This document shows positions 1 through 9,600 of a stretch of DNA of 35,626 nt, in pieces (within the stretch, counting starts at the first letter, position 1; each line of letters starts with the position of its first letter). The DNA lies in contig NZ_JADEXE010000036.1 in NCBI RefSeq assembly GCF_015207265.1, positions 1 to 35,626 on the forward strand, read 5' to 3'. Source of the stretch: Nodosilinea sp. LEGE 07298 (GTDB lineage: Bacteria; Cyanobacteriota; Cyanobacteriia; Phormidesmidales; Phormidesmidaceae). The notes beneath the pieces were generated by a model. That model searched no databases and was not told where the DNA came from. It saw nothing but the letters and a program-made list of their open reading frames with translations. Made by a program: the position numbers and the translations under genes.

Positions 1-75
1 CGGTTAGGGGTTGTTAAGGAGAGCCGCGCTCATCCAAACGTTGCACCCTGCGCCGTGAACCCTGCACCGCTTCTC

Positions 76-3000
76 TTAAAGCCGGTTCATTTCGGCGCGG
101 ACGTTGTCTTCGATGGTGGCGACCTGCTCGTTAGTGAGGCCGAGTTCTTCCTGGAGATCGAGCAGTTGGGCCTGTTCTTCTAAGTCAATTTCGCCGTCGT
201 TGTCGAGGAAGGCGCGGAACATCAGGGCAAACTCGGTGGCGGCATTTTCCACCGTATTCTGAGGGAGAAATTGGGCGGCGATCGCATTGGCATCCGCTAC
301 CGAAACCCCGTACTTCACTCGAAATTTTTCCAGCAATTCCTGTTCTGTAGCTGAGGGAGTACCCCGGCGATAGCAGGTTTCCACCAACTTGGCGTATTTG
401 CCCAAGTTTTCAGAAAGAGCGACAGGGGTCGATATGGCCAGTGGTGCGGTAGCGGGTGCTGGCGGAACGGGCACGGCAGCAGCGGGGATATCCGTAGGAA
501 TGAACAGCCGATGGGTGGTAACAAAATCGGAAATCGCCGCCTGGATGCGCTGGTACTCGTCGCTATCGGTGCCGCCCGGAATCGTTTGCTCCTGCTGTTG
601 CAGATAGGTCATCACCTGGTCGTAAAGGGCCTGCTTTTGGGGTTTGGTGGCCGCCTGGTCGCCGATCGATCGAATCGCTCCATCCAGGGTTTCGGCTAAC
701 CGACGATTTTGATCCGTCAGCAGAAAATCCTCGGCCTCCTGCCAGGTCGTCCCCATCACTTCGGTCTGATCGAAGCCAGTGAGCTTGTTGCGATAGGTAA
801 ACTTGACCTCAGCAAAGCCTGTCACCCGGTTATCTTCCTGGCGTACCAGGCCCAGGGCATTGGCCAGCATCAGGTTATAGCGGGCCTGCCGCTCGTTGCT
901 GGTTTCGGGCATCACGTCGCCAAACTGGCGGTAGTCTTGGTGGGTGTGCAGGGGGTTGTGGTCGGCCTGGCTGACGGCCCGGTAGAGCGATCGCATCCGC
1001 TCCATACCCTCAATTAGCCGCAGCGGAAAGGCCCCGGTTTCCTGCACAAAGTAGATGTGGTAGGGGTCGTTGAGAGGGCGAATTTCTTTGTCGGTGACGG
1101 TGCTGGTTTTACGAATCATCGGCAGCAGAGCCGAAACCGCCGGATCGGTGGGTTTGCTGCCGCCCTGAATGCCCACTAGCTTTTGGTACTTCTCTAGCTT
1201 GTCGTCCCAGCCCAGTTTCTTTTGCTCCTGGCTGAGGCGCAAAAAAGCTTCCGATTTTTCAAAGGTGGTTTTGATCTGGGCCTCCTGCATCTCGACGGTG
1301 GGGTACTGCTCCAGAAACTTGCGGGCGGTAGAAATATCGAGCTGGCTGCGACGGCGAAAGACATCCATCGCCTGACCCAGCAGTCGCTCGTAGAGGTCTT
1401 TGGTCTTGAGGGCGTCATAGGGATAGAGGTCGAACAGGTGCACTCGCAGTTCTTCGAGCACCTGCTGAGAAAGGGTCTGGCAGAGGGTTTCTTCCTGGTC
1501 GGCGACGGTTTTGCGGTAGGCCGCGTCAATTTCTTTTTCGTCGTAGAGCAAAATGCCGTTGACCGTCAGGCCGCCGGTTTCGCGGGTGTAGACGCGCTCT
1601 TTATCCTTCAGTTCGACCTGGACATTGCCCAGCACCGTTTCAAAGGCAGTCAAATCAACCAAGAGCTGGTCAATTTCTTCGCGCAGACCGTCCAGCAGCA
1701 TCACCCCCAGGGTGCGGGCTTTGACTTCTACCTTAGAGACGTAGACCTGCTCCAGCGCCTGCATAATGCCCTGGAAGTCATCTTCGATCACCTTCTTGCG
1801 GTTGAGCATCATCATCTGCTTGGCGTGATCGTCGATCTGCTTCAGCAGGGTTTGCAGGGCATTTTGGGCCGATCGCTCGCGAGGTAGCCAGTATTTCTGC
1901 CTATCCTGGTCAAATTTACTGCGAAAGTCGGCAAAGACCTCGATCAGCACCTCTAAAAACTGTCGGGTAAACTTTGGCCCTCGGAAGCGGTCTTCCACCA
2001 TCAAGTACACTGCCGCCCGCAGCTCCTTGCGCTTTTCGGGGATCAGCCAGGTGAGGTTGTCCCACATTTTTTGGAAGTAATCGCTCCAGCGCTTGGGGTC
2101 GGTGCCGGTGTCGTGGAAGTGGGGAGAATATTTCTCCTGCTCGTTGGAGATAAACCGTTGCAGGTTCTCAAAGGGAATATTTAGGTCGTTGCGGCGCTTG
2201 CGAATGCCCGCGACCCAGTCGGCCACCTCTTTGGCATAGGGCTTTTTGTTGTCGCCCATGCTGATGCTGTCGATAATCTGGTGGTCATGCTCCGACTCAG
2301 CCAGGAACAGACCGGGCAAAATCTCGGTGCGAATCAGGTCGGACATCGCGGCGGGGGCGGGGGTGGGGTTGCTCCACCAGTCCACCGTTTGAGCCGCCAG
2401 TCGAGCCGCACAGGCATTTAGCACCCGCTCTACTGGAAACTGAATGCTGGAGAGGCCAAAGCTCATGAAATTTTGCGGATAGCCCAGGGCGTCGGGGCTG
2501 GCCCAGTGCTTACGGACGTTGTCGCGCACCAGTTTTTTGTACTGACTAAAGCCGGAGCTAAAGTCGAGAAACACGTTCTGGGAGACCATTTCCAGCACGT
2601 CGCCCAGGGTGGGAAAGGTGACCTTGTCGTTGCTGTTGCCTACTAGGTAGGTGAAGTTGAAGGGCACGTCGAGGCCGCTCTGGCTGGTGATGCGATCGCT
2701 CTGGCTGTCGCTGTACTGAACGTCAAAGCGGGTGTCGCCCCGGCTGTAGTGGTTTAGCTCCATCAGGGCGGCGTAGGCGTTGGCAATGACGCGATCGCCC
2801 AGCCCCGAAAACGCCCCCGGCAGCACCAAAAAAGCGCTGGTTTGCGGCAGTTCTGAAACGGGTACCCAGTCGCGCAGATTGTAGGCCAAGTCCATTACCA
2901 TGCCCGAGCCAGTACCGCCCGAGAGCGAGCACACCACAAAAATGTTGACGCCCTTGTCGAGCTGCACTTTCCAGCGATCGAGCATGAACTTTTCGTGGCC

Positions 3001-3429
3001 GACAATACGCCCCCGTGCCTTGGTAAAGTAGTCCTTAATTAGCGGGTAGTTGAGGCTAAAGGCAAACCGACCGAGGGCGCGAATTTGCCCTGCTCCAGAC
3101 AAAATTGAGTCGGTGCCCTTGAGCTCGCTAGGGAACCATTCGTCTAAATACTGGTAGGCGGAGAGCTTGTTGAGAATTGCCTTGGCATCTTCGACCTTGG
3201 CCCAGACCTGCTCGATGGGTCGCAAGGAGATATCTTGCTTGAGCACCGTCTGCGCTTCAGAAACGCGAGCATTTTGCTCAGTGTCGATGTGCAAAAACGA
3301 GACAATGGGTAGGGCATCAAGGGAGCCATACTGCTCCACAATCATGCGGCGAATCTTGATCAAAATTTCTTTGCCGGTTCCCCCCAAACCGATGATTACG
3401 GTGGGGGTCATGCCTGTGTATTCACTCAT
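76..3429 (-). CDS. Tubulin-like (Tubulin_2-type) protein
   Basis: This 1117-residue protein has a nucleotide-binding tubulin/FtsZ-like N-terminus. It shows IGLGGTGKEIL at residues 13-23 and the tubulin signature GGTGSG at 171-176, preceded by a hydrophobic strand (NIFVVCSLS). The region 1-350 fits the Tubulin_2 family of large bacterial tubulin-like proteins. The middle (about 400-850) is charged and helical, as expected for an elongated structural part. A Pro/Ala linker (about 1010-1030) leads to a C-terminal helical module of two similar halves. The second half carries DNDGEIDLEE, which resembles an EF-hand loop but lacks the first acidic position; a TerB-like fold is an alternative. No signal peptide is visible, so it is probably cytoplasmic. 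There is no clear Shine-Dalgarno before ATG 3429, and ATG 3411 (MTPTV) is an alternative start. It is transcribed away from the UPF0182 gene. Family assignment is by motif; the cellular role is unknown. Confidence 0.75.
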   Translation of the reverse strand: MSEYTGMTPTVIIGLGGTGKEILIKIRRMIVEQYGSLDALPIVSFLHIDTEQNARVSEAQTVLKQDISLRPIEQVWAKVEDAKAILNKLSAYQYLDEWFPSELKGTDSILSGAGQIRALGRFAFSLNYPLIKDYFTKARGRIVGHEKFMLDRWKVQLDKGVNIFVVCSLSGGTGSGMVMDLAYNLRDWVPVSELPQTSAFLVLPGAFSGLGDRVIANAYAALMELNHYSRGDTRFDVQYSDSQSDRITSQSGLDVPFNFTYLVGNSNDKVTFPTLGDVLEMVSQNVFLDFSSGFSQYKKLVRDNVRKHWASPDALGYPQNFMSFGLSSIQFPVERVLNACAARLAAQTVDWWSNPTPAPAAMSDLIRTEILPGLFLAESEHDHQIIDSISMGDNKKPYAKEVADWVAGIRKRRNDLNIPFENLQRFISNEQEKYSPHFHDTGTDPKRWSDYFQKMWDNLTWLIPEKRKELRAAVYLMVEDRFRGPKFTRQFLEVLIEVFADFRSKFDQDRQKYWLPRERSAQNALQTLLKQIDDHAKQMMMLNRKKVIEDDFQGIMQALEQVYVSKVEVKARTLGVMLLDGLREEIDQLLVDLTAFETVLGNVQVELKDKERVYTRETGGLTVNGILLYDEKEIDAAYRKTVADQEETLCQTLSQQVLEELRVHLFDLYPYDALKTKDLYERLLGQAMDVFRRRSQLDISTARKFLEQYPTVEMQEAQIKTTFEKSEAFLRLSQEQKKLGWDDKLEKYQKLVGIQGGSKPTDPAVSALLPMIRKTSTVTDKEIRPLNDPYHIYFVQETGAFPLRLIEGMERMRSLYRAVSQADHNPLHTHQDYRQFGDVMPETSNERQARYNLMLANALGLVRQEDNRVTGFAEVKFTYRNKLTGFDQTEVMGTTWQEAEDFLLTDQNRRLAETLDGAIRSIGDQAATKPQKQALYDQVMTYLQQQEQTIPGGTDSDEYQRIQAAISDFVTTHRLFIPTDIPAAAVPVPPAPATAPLAISTPVALSENLGKYAKLVETCYRRGTPSATEQELLEKFRVKYGVSVADANAIAAQFLPQNTVENAATEFALMFRAFLDNDGEIDLEEQAQLLDLQEELGLTNEQVATIEDNVRAEMNRL

Positions 3430-3766
3430 AAGGGGGGACCGAAGGGTTGTATCGCCTCTAGGTTTCCCAGGTAACTTCCGTAGGATCCCGGCAATTCCGC
3501 AAGAGCTTATTAAAAGTTGACAATCGGTTCGACCGGCACCGCCTCAGCCTCTGTCGATAGCCCGCAATGGATAGCCAGACACAAAATTGAGCCGGGTGTC
3601 TAAATGCGATCGCGGTCCTAAAAAAAGGTTAAGCCTGGGGGCCTGGGCAGCTTGTCTGGGAGATGAGATCGCTAGACTTTAGAAGCAACAGCATCTCAGA
3701 CGCTACTTAAGTCCTTCATCTTGGGGCATTTTGCTGAGGTGCAATCCGCCCTTAACAGCCATACCT
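3430..3766. other. Divergent intergenic region
   Basis: About 340 bases separate the tubulin-like gene (minus) from the UPF0182 gene (plus) and must hold both promoters. I see one HIP1-like GCGATCGC and an A-tract near 3620. No convincing -35/-10 pair, RNA or small gene could be identified. TTG 3731 is an in-frame upstream start for the following gene. Confidence 0.5.
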
Positions 3767-6547
3767 GTGACCTATTCCCCGACCAAATCTCTCCGCGCCC
3801 GTCGACTGCTGCCCTGGTTGGTGGCCCTTACGCTGCTGCTGGTGTTCTCTGGCGGCCTGGTGCACCTGCTGACCGAGTCGTGGTGGTTTGAGTCGGTGGG
3901 CTACGGGTCAGTTTTTTGGCTCCGCATTAAGTGGCAACTGGCGCTGGGGTTGGGCAGTTTTGTCCTCTATGGCGGAGGGCTGTGGACCAGCTATCAAATT
4001 GCGCTACGACTGACCCGCGATCGCACCTACCGATTTTTGAGCCGCTACAGCGACCCGGCTCAGCGAGAGCAGTTCGCGCGCCTGCTGCACCTGGGCATGG
4101 CGGGGCTAATCTTTGTGCTAGCCCTAGGAGTAGCCCTGCGGTCGGCAACGGCCTGGCAAACGGTGCTGCAATTTCTCAACCCCACCGCCTTTGGTATCGC
4201 CGACCCGATCTTTCAGCGCGATATTGGCTTTTATGTGTTTAAGCTGCCCCTGTGGCAGGGGCTACAGGACAACCTGCTGGGGCTACTGATATGGGCACTG
4301 CTGATTGCCATTACGGTCTACACCCTCAAGGGTGAGGTGCGCCCCGAGCGCGGTTGGAAGTACTTTCTCACGGGCGAGGCCAAAGCCCACCTGTGCCTGC
4401 TGCTGGCGGCGATCGCGGTGGTACTGGCAGCGGGCTTTTGGCTCGATCGCTACTCGCTGCTGTACTCCGACAGCGGGGTCATTTTTGGGGCGGGCTACAC
4501 CGATGTACACGCCCGGCTACAGGCCTACTGGCTGATGGGGTTTGTCACCCTGGCCGTGGCAGCCCTGTTCATGATTGCTCTGACCCGCAGCGGCTTTTCG
4601 CTACCCATTTTTGGCATTGTGATTTACCTGGGCGTGCTGGTGCTGGTGAACGGCCTCTACCCATGGTTTCAGCAAAATTTTGTGGTCGAGCCCAACGAAC
4701 TCACCATCGAGCGCCCCTATATTGAGCACAATATTGCCTTTACCCGGCGGGCCTACAGCCTCGACAGCGTCACCTCAGAACCCTTTCCGGCTGAAGCCAA
4801 CCTCACCCGCGATGTCATTGAGGCCAACACCCCCACCGTAGGCAACATTCGCCTGTGGGATTACGCCCCCCTGCTCAGCACCTACAAGCAGCTGCAAGAA
4901 ATTCGCCTCTACTACAACTTTGAGGATGTCGATATTGATCGCTACACCCTCAACGGCGACTACCGCCAGGTATCCCTCTCGGCCCGTGAACTGCCGGTGG
5001 AGCAGCTGCCGTCCGAAGCCCAAAACTGGATCAACCGCCAGCTCAAATTTACCCACGGCTTTGGAACGGTAATGAGCCCGGTTAACCAGATTACCCCCAA
5101 CGGGTTGCCAGAATTTTTCATTCGCAATGTGCCCCCCGACAGCAACGTCGATCTGCCCCTAGAGCAGCCCCGCATTTACTACGGCGAAAGCACCCGCAAC
5201 TACATCTTTACCGGAGCCAGCACCGACGAGTTTGACTATCCCCAGGGCGACACCAACGCCGCCTATCGCTATACCGGGGCTGGGGGGGTGCCGCTTAACT
5301 CATGGCTGCGGCGACTGATCTACGCCTACGATCTGGGCAATTTTCGGGTTTTAATTTCTAACTACTTCAGCCCCGAAACCCGCATTCACTACCACCGGCT
5401 GATTACCGACCGGGTGCGGCAGGTAGCCCCTTTTCTCACCTTTGACAGCGACCCCTACCCAGCCATCATCGACGGGCGCATCAAATGGATCTTAGACGGC
5501 TACACCAGCAGCGATCGCTACCCCTACTCGGAGCCGCTCAACCGACGCGACGACCTGATTTCACTGGTCGACAGCGCCAACCCGCTGATGCGCAACGGCG
5601 TCAACTACATTCGCGATGCCGTCAAAGTCTTTATCGATGCCTACGATGGCACCCTAGAACTTTACGCCCGCGATCGCGAAGACCCACTACTAGCTACCTA
5701 CGGCCGCATCTTTCCCGAGCTGTTTAAACCGATTGAAGACCTGCCCGCCAGCTACCGCGATCACCTGCGCTACCCCCAGGATATTTTCACGGTGCAGGCC
5801 CAAATGTACCGGGCTTACCACATGGAAAACCCCGAGGTCTTCTACAACCGCGAAGATCTGTGGCGCTTCCCTCAGCATGAGGAAGATGGCGCGGTGGAGG
5901 CGATGGAACCGTACTACATCATCATGAAGCTGCCCCGGCTGAACCAGGAGGAGTTTCTGCAAATTTTGCCCTTTACCCCTGCTAACCGCGACAATATGAT
6001 CGCCTGGATGGCCGGTGGCTCTGACGGCGACAACTATGGCCGCCTGCTGCTCTACGAATTTCCTAAGCAGGAGCTAGTGTTTGGCCCCACCCAAATTGAG
6101 GCTCGCATTAGCCAAACGCCCGAAATCTCTGAGCAGCTTACCCTCTGGAGCCAGCAGGGATCGGGAGTGATTCGCGGTACCCTGCTGGTGGTTCCGATCG
6201 AGCAGTCGCTGCTGTACGTGCAGCCCATTTACCTGCGGGCCGATCAGGGCGAGCTGCCCGAACTGCGGCGGGTAATTGTCGCCTACAACGATCGCGTCGT
6301 GATGCGAGAAACCCTTGAGCAAAGCCTAGATGCTATCTTTGGGGAAGCGAGCACACCCGTACCTACACCTACAACGCCGGGAGCAGTAGCACCACCGCCC
6401 AGCACCACAGCCGACCTCGTTCAGGCCGCTCTTGAGTCATATCAAGCTGGCCAACAGGCGCTTCAGCAGGGTGATTGGCAACGCTATGGAGAGGCCCAGC
6501 AGCAGTTAGAAACTGCGTTGCAACAGCTAAATCAACAAATTCCGTAA
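3767..6547 (+). CDS. UPF0182 family integral membrane protein
   Basis: This is a large membrane protein of the UPF0182 (COG1615) family, whose function is not established. The frame opens at TTG 3731. I prefer GTG 3767, which gives MTYSPTKSLRARRLLPW directly before the first membrane helix (926 residues); neither start has a good ribosome site. Counting from TTG 3731, about seven hydrophobic helices lie at 28-47, 65-88, 119-137, 182-200, 219-237, 264-283 and 291-309. A conserved UPF0182-type stretch follows (PNELTIERPYIEHNIAFTRR, from 321) and then a long soluble, probably extracytoplasmic domain. A Pro/Thr linker precedes a Gln-rich helical tail (ESYQAGQQALQQGDW), commonly seen at the end of this family. 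Length is normal and the frame is intact. It stands alone, divergent from the tubulin-like gene, and is not obviously co-transcribed with the next gene. Confidence 0.9.
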   Translation: MTYSPTKSLRARRLLPWLVALTLLLVFSGGLVHLLTESWWFESVGYGSVFWLRIKWQLALGLGSFVLYGGGLWTSYQIALRLTRDRTYRFLSRYSDPAQREQFARLLHLGMAGLIFVLALGVALRSATAWQTVLQFLNPTAFGIADPIFQRDIGFYVFKLPLWQGLQDNLLGLLIWALLIAITVYTLKGEVRPERGWKYFLTGEAKAHLCLLLAAIAVVLAAGFWLDRYSLLYSDSGVIFGAGYTDVHARLQAYWLMGFVTLAVAALFMIALTRSGFSLPIFGIVIYLGVLVLVNGLYPWFQQNFVVEPNELTIERPYIEHNIAFTRRAYSLDSVTSEPFPAEANLTRDVIEANTPTVGNIRLWDYAPLLSTYKQLQEIRLYYNFEDVDIDRYTLNGDYRQVSLSARELPVEQLPSEAQNWINRQLKFTHGFGTVMSPVNQITPNGLPEFFIRNVPPDSNVDLPLEQPRIYYGESTRNYIFTGASTDEFDYPQGDTNAAYRYTGAGGVPLNSWLRRLIYAYDLGNFRVLISNYFSPETRIHYHRLITDRVRQVAPFLTFDSDPYPAIIDGRIKWILDGYTSSDRYPYSEPLNRRDDLISLVDSANPLMRNGVNYIRDAVKVFIDAYDGTLELYARDREDPLLATYGRIFPELFKPIEDLPASYRDHLRYPQDIFTVQAQMYRAYHMENPEVFYNREDLWRFPQHEEDGAVEAMEPYYIIMKLPRLNQEEFLQILPFTPANRDNMIAWMAGGSDGDNYGRLLLYEFPKQELVFGPTQIEARISQTPEISEQLTLWSQQGSGVIRGTLLVVPIEQSLLYVQPIYLRADQGELPELRRVIVAYNDRVVMRETLEQSLDAIFGEASTPVPTPTTPGAVAPPPSTTADLVQAALESYQAGQQALQQGDWQRYGEAQQQLETALQQLNQQIP

Positions 6548-6677
6548 CATTTAGGGTGTCATTTCCCTAGGTTTACATACCGCTAAAGGTTGATTGTGCC
6601 AATATCAGCCACCACGGGCATACTATAGGGAATTCTCCGGCCCAGTGCGCTGAATTCATCGAATTCAATAGACCTCT

Positions 6678-9600
6678 ATGTCTACTACGCCTCCCAATGT
6701 TCTGCAATTGGCCCGTCAGGGTGACCCAGACGCGATCGCAGCCCTGATGAATCGCCATCTAGAGACCCAGGGCATTACTGCCCATGTGGCACAGCAGGAA
6801 AGTACGCTCCAGGTCAACCTAGAGGGTGCTCAAATTCCAAATCAGGCCGATTTAGTTGCCTTTGTTAAAAAAGGCATCACGGGGCTGGATCTAGCCGCTG
6901 TTCATCACCTCACGGTGAGCGGCAAACAGGTTGGCGCTGGCACCAGTGCCTGGAGCGAAGATCTGGTACTGCAAACCACCGTCAACGACGTCGAGTTTGA
7001 TCTCGATACCGCTCCTGGTGACGCGAGCGTGGGTGACGCCCTCGCCAGCGATGACCTAGACCTGGAGTTTGACCTCGACAGCGCAGCGCTAGACACAACC
7101 GACCTTGGCGATCTCGACATGGCCCTGGGCAACGACCTTAATGAGGCCGATTTGGACCTGGATTTAGGCCTTACTAGCAGCGATTTGGGCCTTGAGGCAC
7201 CTACAGACTTCGACTTAAACTTTACCGACAGCGACTTTGGTCTCGATCTCACCGACCCTGGTTCTGAGCCCGAGATTGCAGACAGCTTCAACCTTGACTT
7301 TGGCGACAACGCCGCTGCCGATCTCGATCTTGACCTCAGCGACGGCCTTGCCAATGACCTCATCACCGACAACGGCTTTGACCTCGATCTAGCCATGCCT
7401 GAGGAGCCATCTGCCGACCCCATCGACCTCGATTTTGACTTAGGTCTCGGTGAGGCTACTGTTGAACCAACTACCGATTCTGGTAGCCTAGATTTTGATC
7501 TAGGTCTTAGTGAGGCCGCTGCCGAACCCCCTGTTGATTCTGGTGACCTGGATTTTGATCTAGGTTTCACTGAGGCCGCTACCGAGCAGACTACCAGCTC
7601 TGACGACCTCGATTTTGATTTAGGTCTCCCCGATGGGCCAGCTGATGCCAACGCGCCTACCGATGTAGATTTTGAGTTGAATTTTGGCGATCAGCCTGTT
7701 GAAGCTGCCCCTACCAGCGATCTTGATTTTGATCTGGGTTCCGACGATAACGCTGCGGATGCCGCCGCTGATCTTGATTTGGGCTGGGCTGACGAACCGG
7801 CCCTCGATCGCCCAGCCGGAGAGTTAGACCTAGACTTTGGCCTGGCCGATGAACCAGCAGGCGCTCCCTCCGCCATTGACTTAGATCTCGACTTTGACCT
7901 GCCTGAAACCCCAGCCCCAGCCAGTGCTACCGACGATCTAGAGCTTGGCACCGCTGACTTTGATTTTGGGTTTGATGACACCGAGGCGACTGGTAGCGAG
8001 GCCACCCTAGACATCACCGATGATCTAGAGCTGGACTTTGGCACAGGGTTTGACGCCGAAGCAAACCTGGACCTCGCCGAAGCCGACGCTGACTTTGGCA
8101 TGGAAGAATTAGAGGCGATCGCAGACGTTGACAATCTCGAAACCGACGGCTCAGGCTTCGACCTTAATGCCCCTCCGGCCCCACTAACCGCGCCTGAAGT
8201 CGAGGCTGATCTCGATGATCTGTGGGACGATAGCGACACAAATGCGATCGCGCCTGGGTCAGCCACAACCGACCTGTCTGCTGTTGATGACCTAGCCGCC
8301 TTTGACATCGACTTAACCTCTGAATTCGATCGCCCCGACGAGTGGAGCGATCTGGCGGCCATCCCTGATGATGATGTGGGTACCGAGGCGCTAGAGCTTG
8401 ATACTGGCGATCCAGATCTGGCGGCCATCCCTAATGATGATGTGGGTACCGAGGCGCTAGAGCTTGATACTGGCGATCCAGATGCGATCGCCTTTACCGA
8501 CTTAGGGCTTGAGTCTGAAGACCCGTCAATAGAGGCGATCGGCAATACAGATGACCTGCCTCCCGACCTGATCATTCCCGATGAGCCCGTTTTTGCAGAT
8601 TTAGGGGCAGCCGCCGACCTCGATTTAGCGGCGGGCAATGCAACCGACGATTGGGCTGGTGTCCCAGCCGACCTCTCCTGGGGCACCGAGGCCGATACCG
8701 ACCTGGAGGACACGGCCGACTTCGACCTTGCTGCCTTCGATCTGGCTGAAGACAGCTCTGCGGAAGCCCCAAATACTCCCTTTACCGACGACTTTAATGA
8801 CTTTGACCTGGCGGCAGAAGACGATCTATCCCCCAATTTGCTGAGTGAAGATGCTGCCGCCCCAGAGGAGGTTTTCTCTACCCCAGATTTGAGCACCGAT
8901 TTCGATGCCGACTTGGGCACCGATTTTGATACCGACTGGGCTGAACCTACGGTTGACCCAGACTTTGCAAATTCATCTACTCCATCCTGGGAAGAGTCCG
9001 CTGACGACTTTGACTCTGATTTAGCGCTAGATACCCCTAGCAATATCGAGGCTGACCTTGGGACCAACTTTGACCCAGGTCTAGTCTTCGACCCGCTAAC
9101 TGAAGCCGGTGATGCCACCCCTAATCCCTTTGAAGCCGAGGCATTTTTACCTGAAGGCGACGACCCCTACTCTTTCAACACCCCTGAGTTCGAAGCAGAC
9201 GGCTTAGAGGCCTTTGGCTCAGACTCTACCCCAGGGTTTGAGCCGGAGTTTGTCTCTGAAGGGGAAACGGTTAGCCCAGAGGCCTTTACTCCAGAGTTTG
9301 AGTCAGGGTTTGAGACGGATTTTGCTCCGGAAGCCGATGCCGATCTGCCCTTTTCGACCATGGAACTCGATCAAACCGCTGCGGGCAACTTTGTTCCTAA
9401 TCTAGACCTAGACGACAGCGCTAGCGAGCTTGACGCCTATGACGAAGCCTTTTTCGTAGAGCAGACTGAAGACAACACTGCCGAGGCCGAACTCATTCCC
9501 GTACCCATGGAGTTTGGCCATGATGCTGACGAAGATCTAGCATTTGAATCGGTTGAATTTGAAGGCAATGATTTTGGCAGCTCTGGGTTTGACACACCAG

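Noticed and set aside
1222-1887. 221-codon plus-strand frame inside the tubulin-like gene
   Set aside because: Fully antisense to a well-supported coding region; no ribosome site and no recognisable domain.
6905-7651. 248-codon Ser/Arg-rich minus-strand frame
   Set aside because: Same cause: complement of GAT/GAC-rich repeats in the acidic gene.
7691-9118. 475-codon open frame on the minus strand, very Ser/Lys-rich
   Set aside because: It is the antisense shadow of the acidic repeat protein: Asp codons read backwards give Ser-type codons. It has no independent start signal or family similarity.
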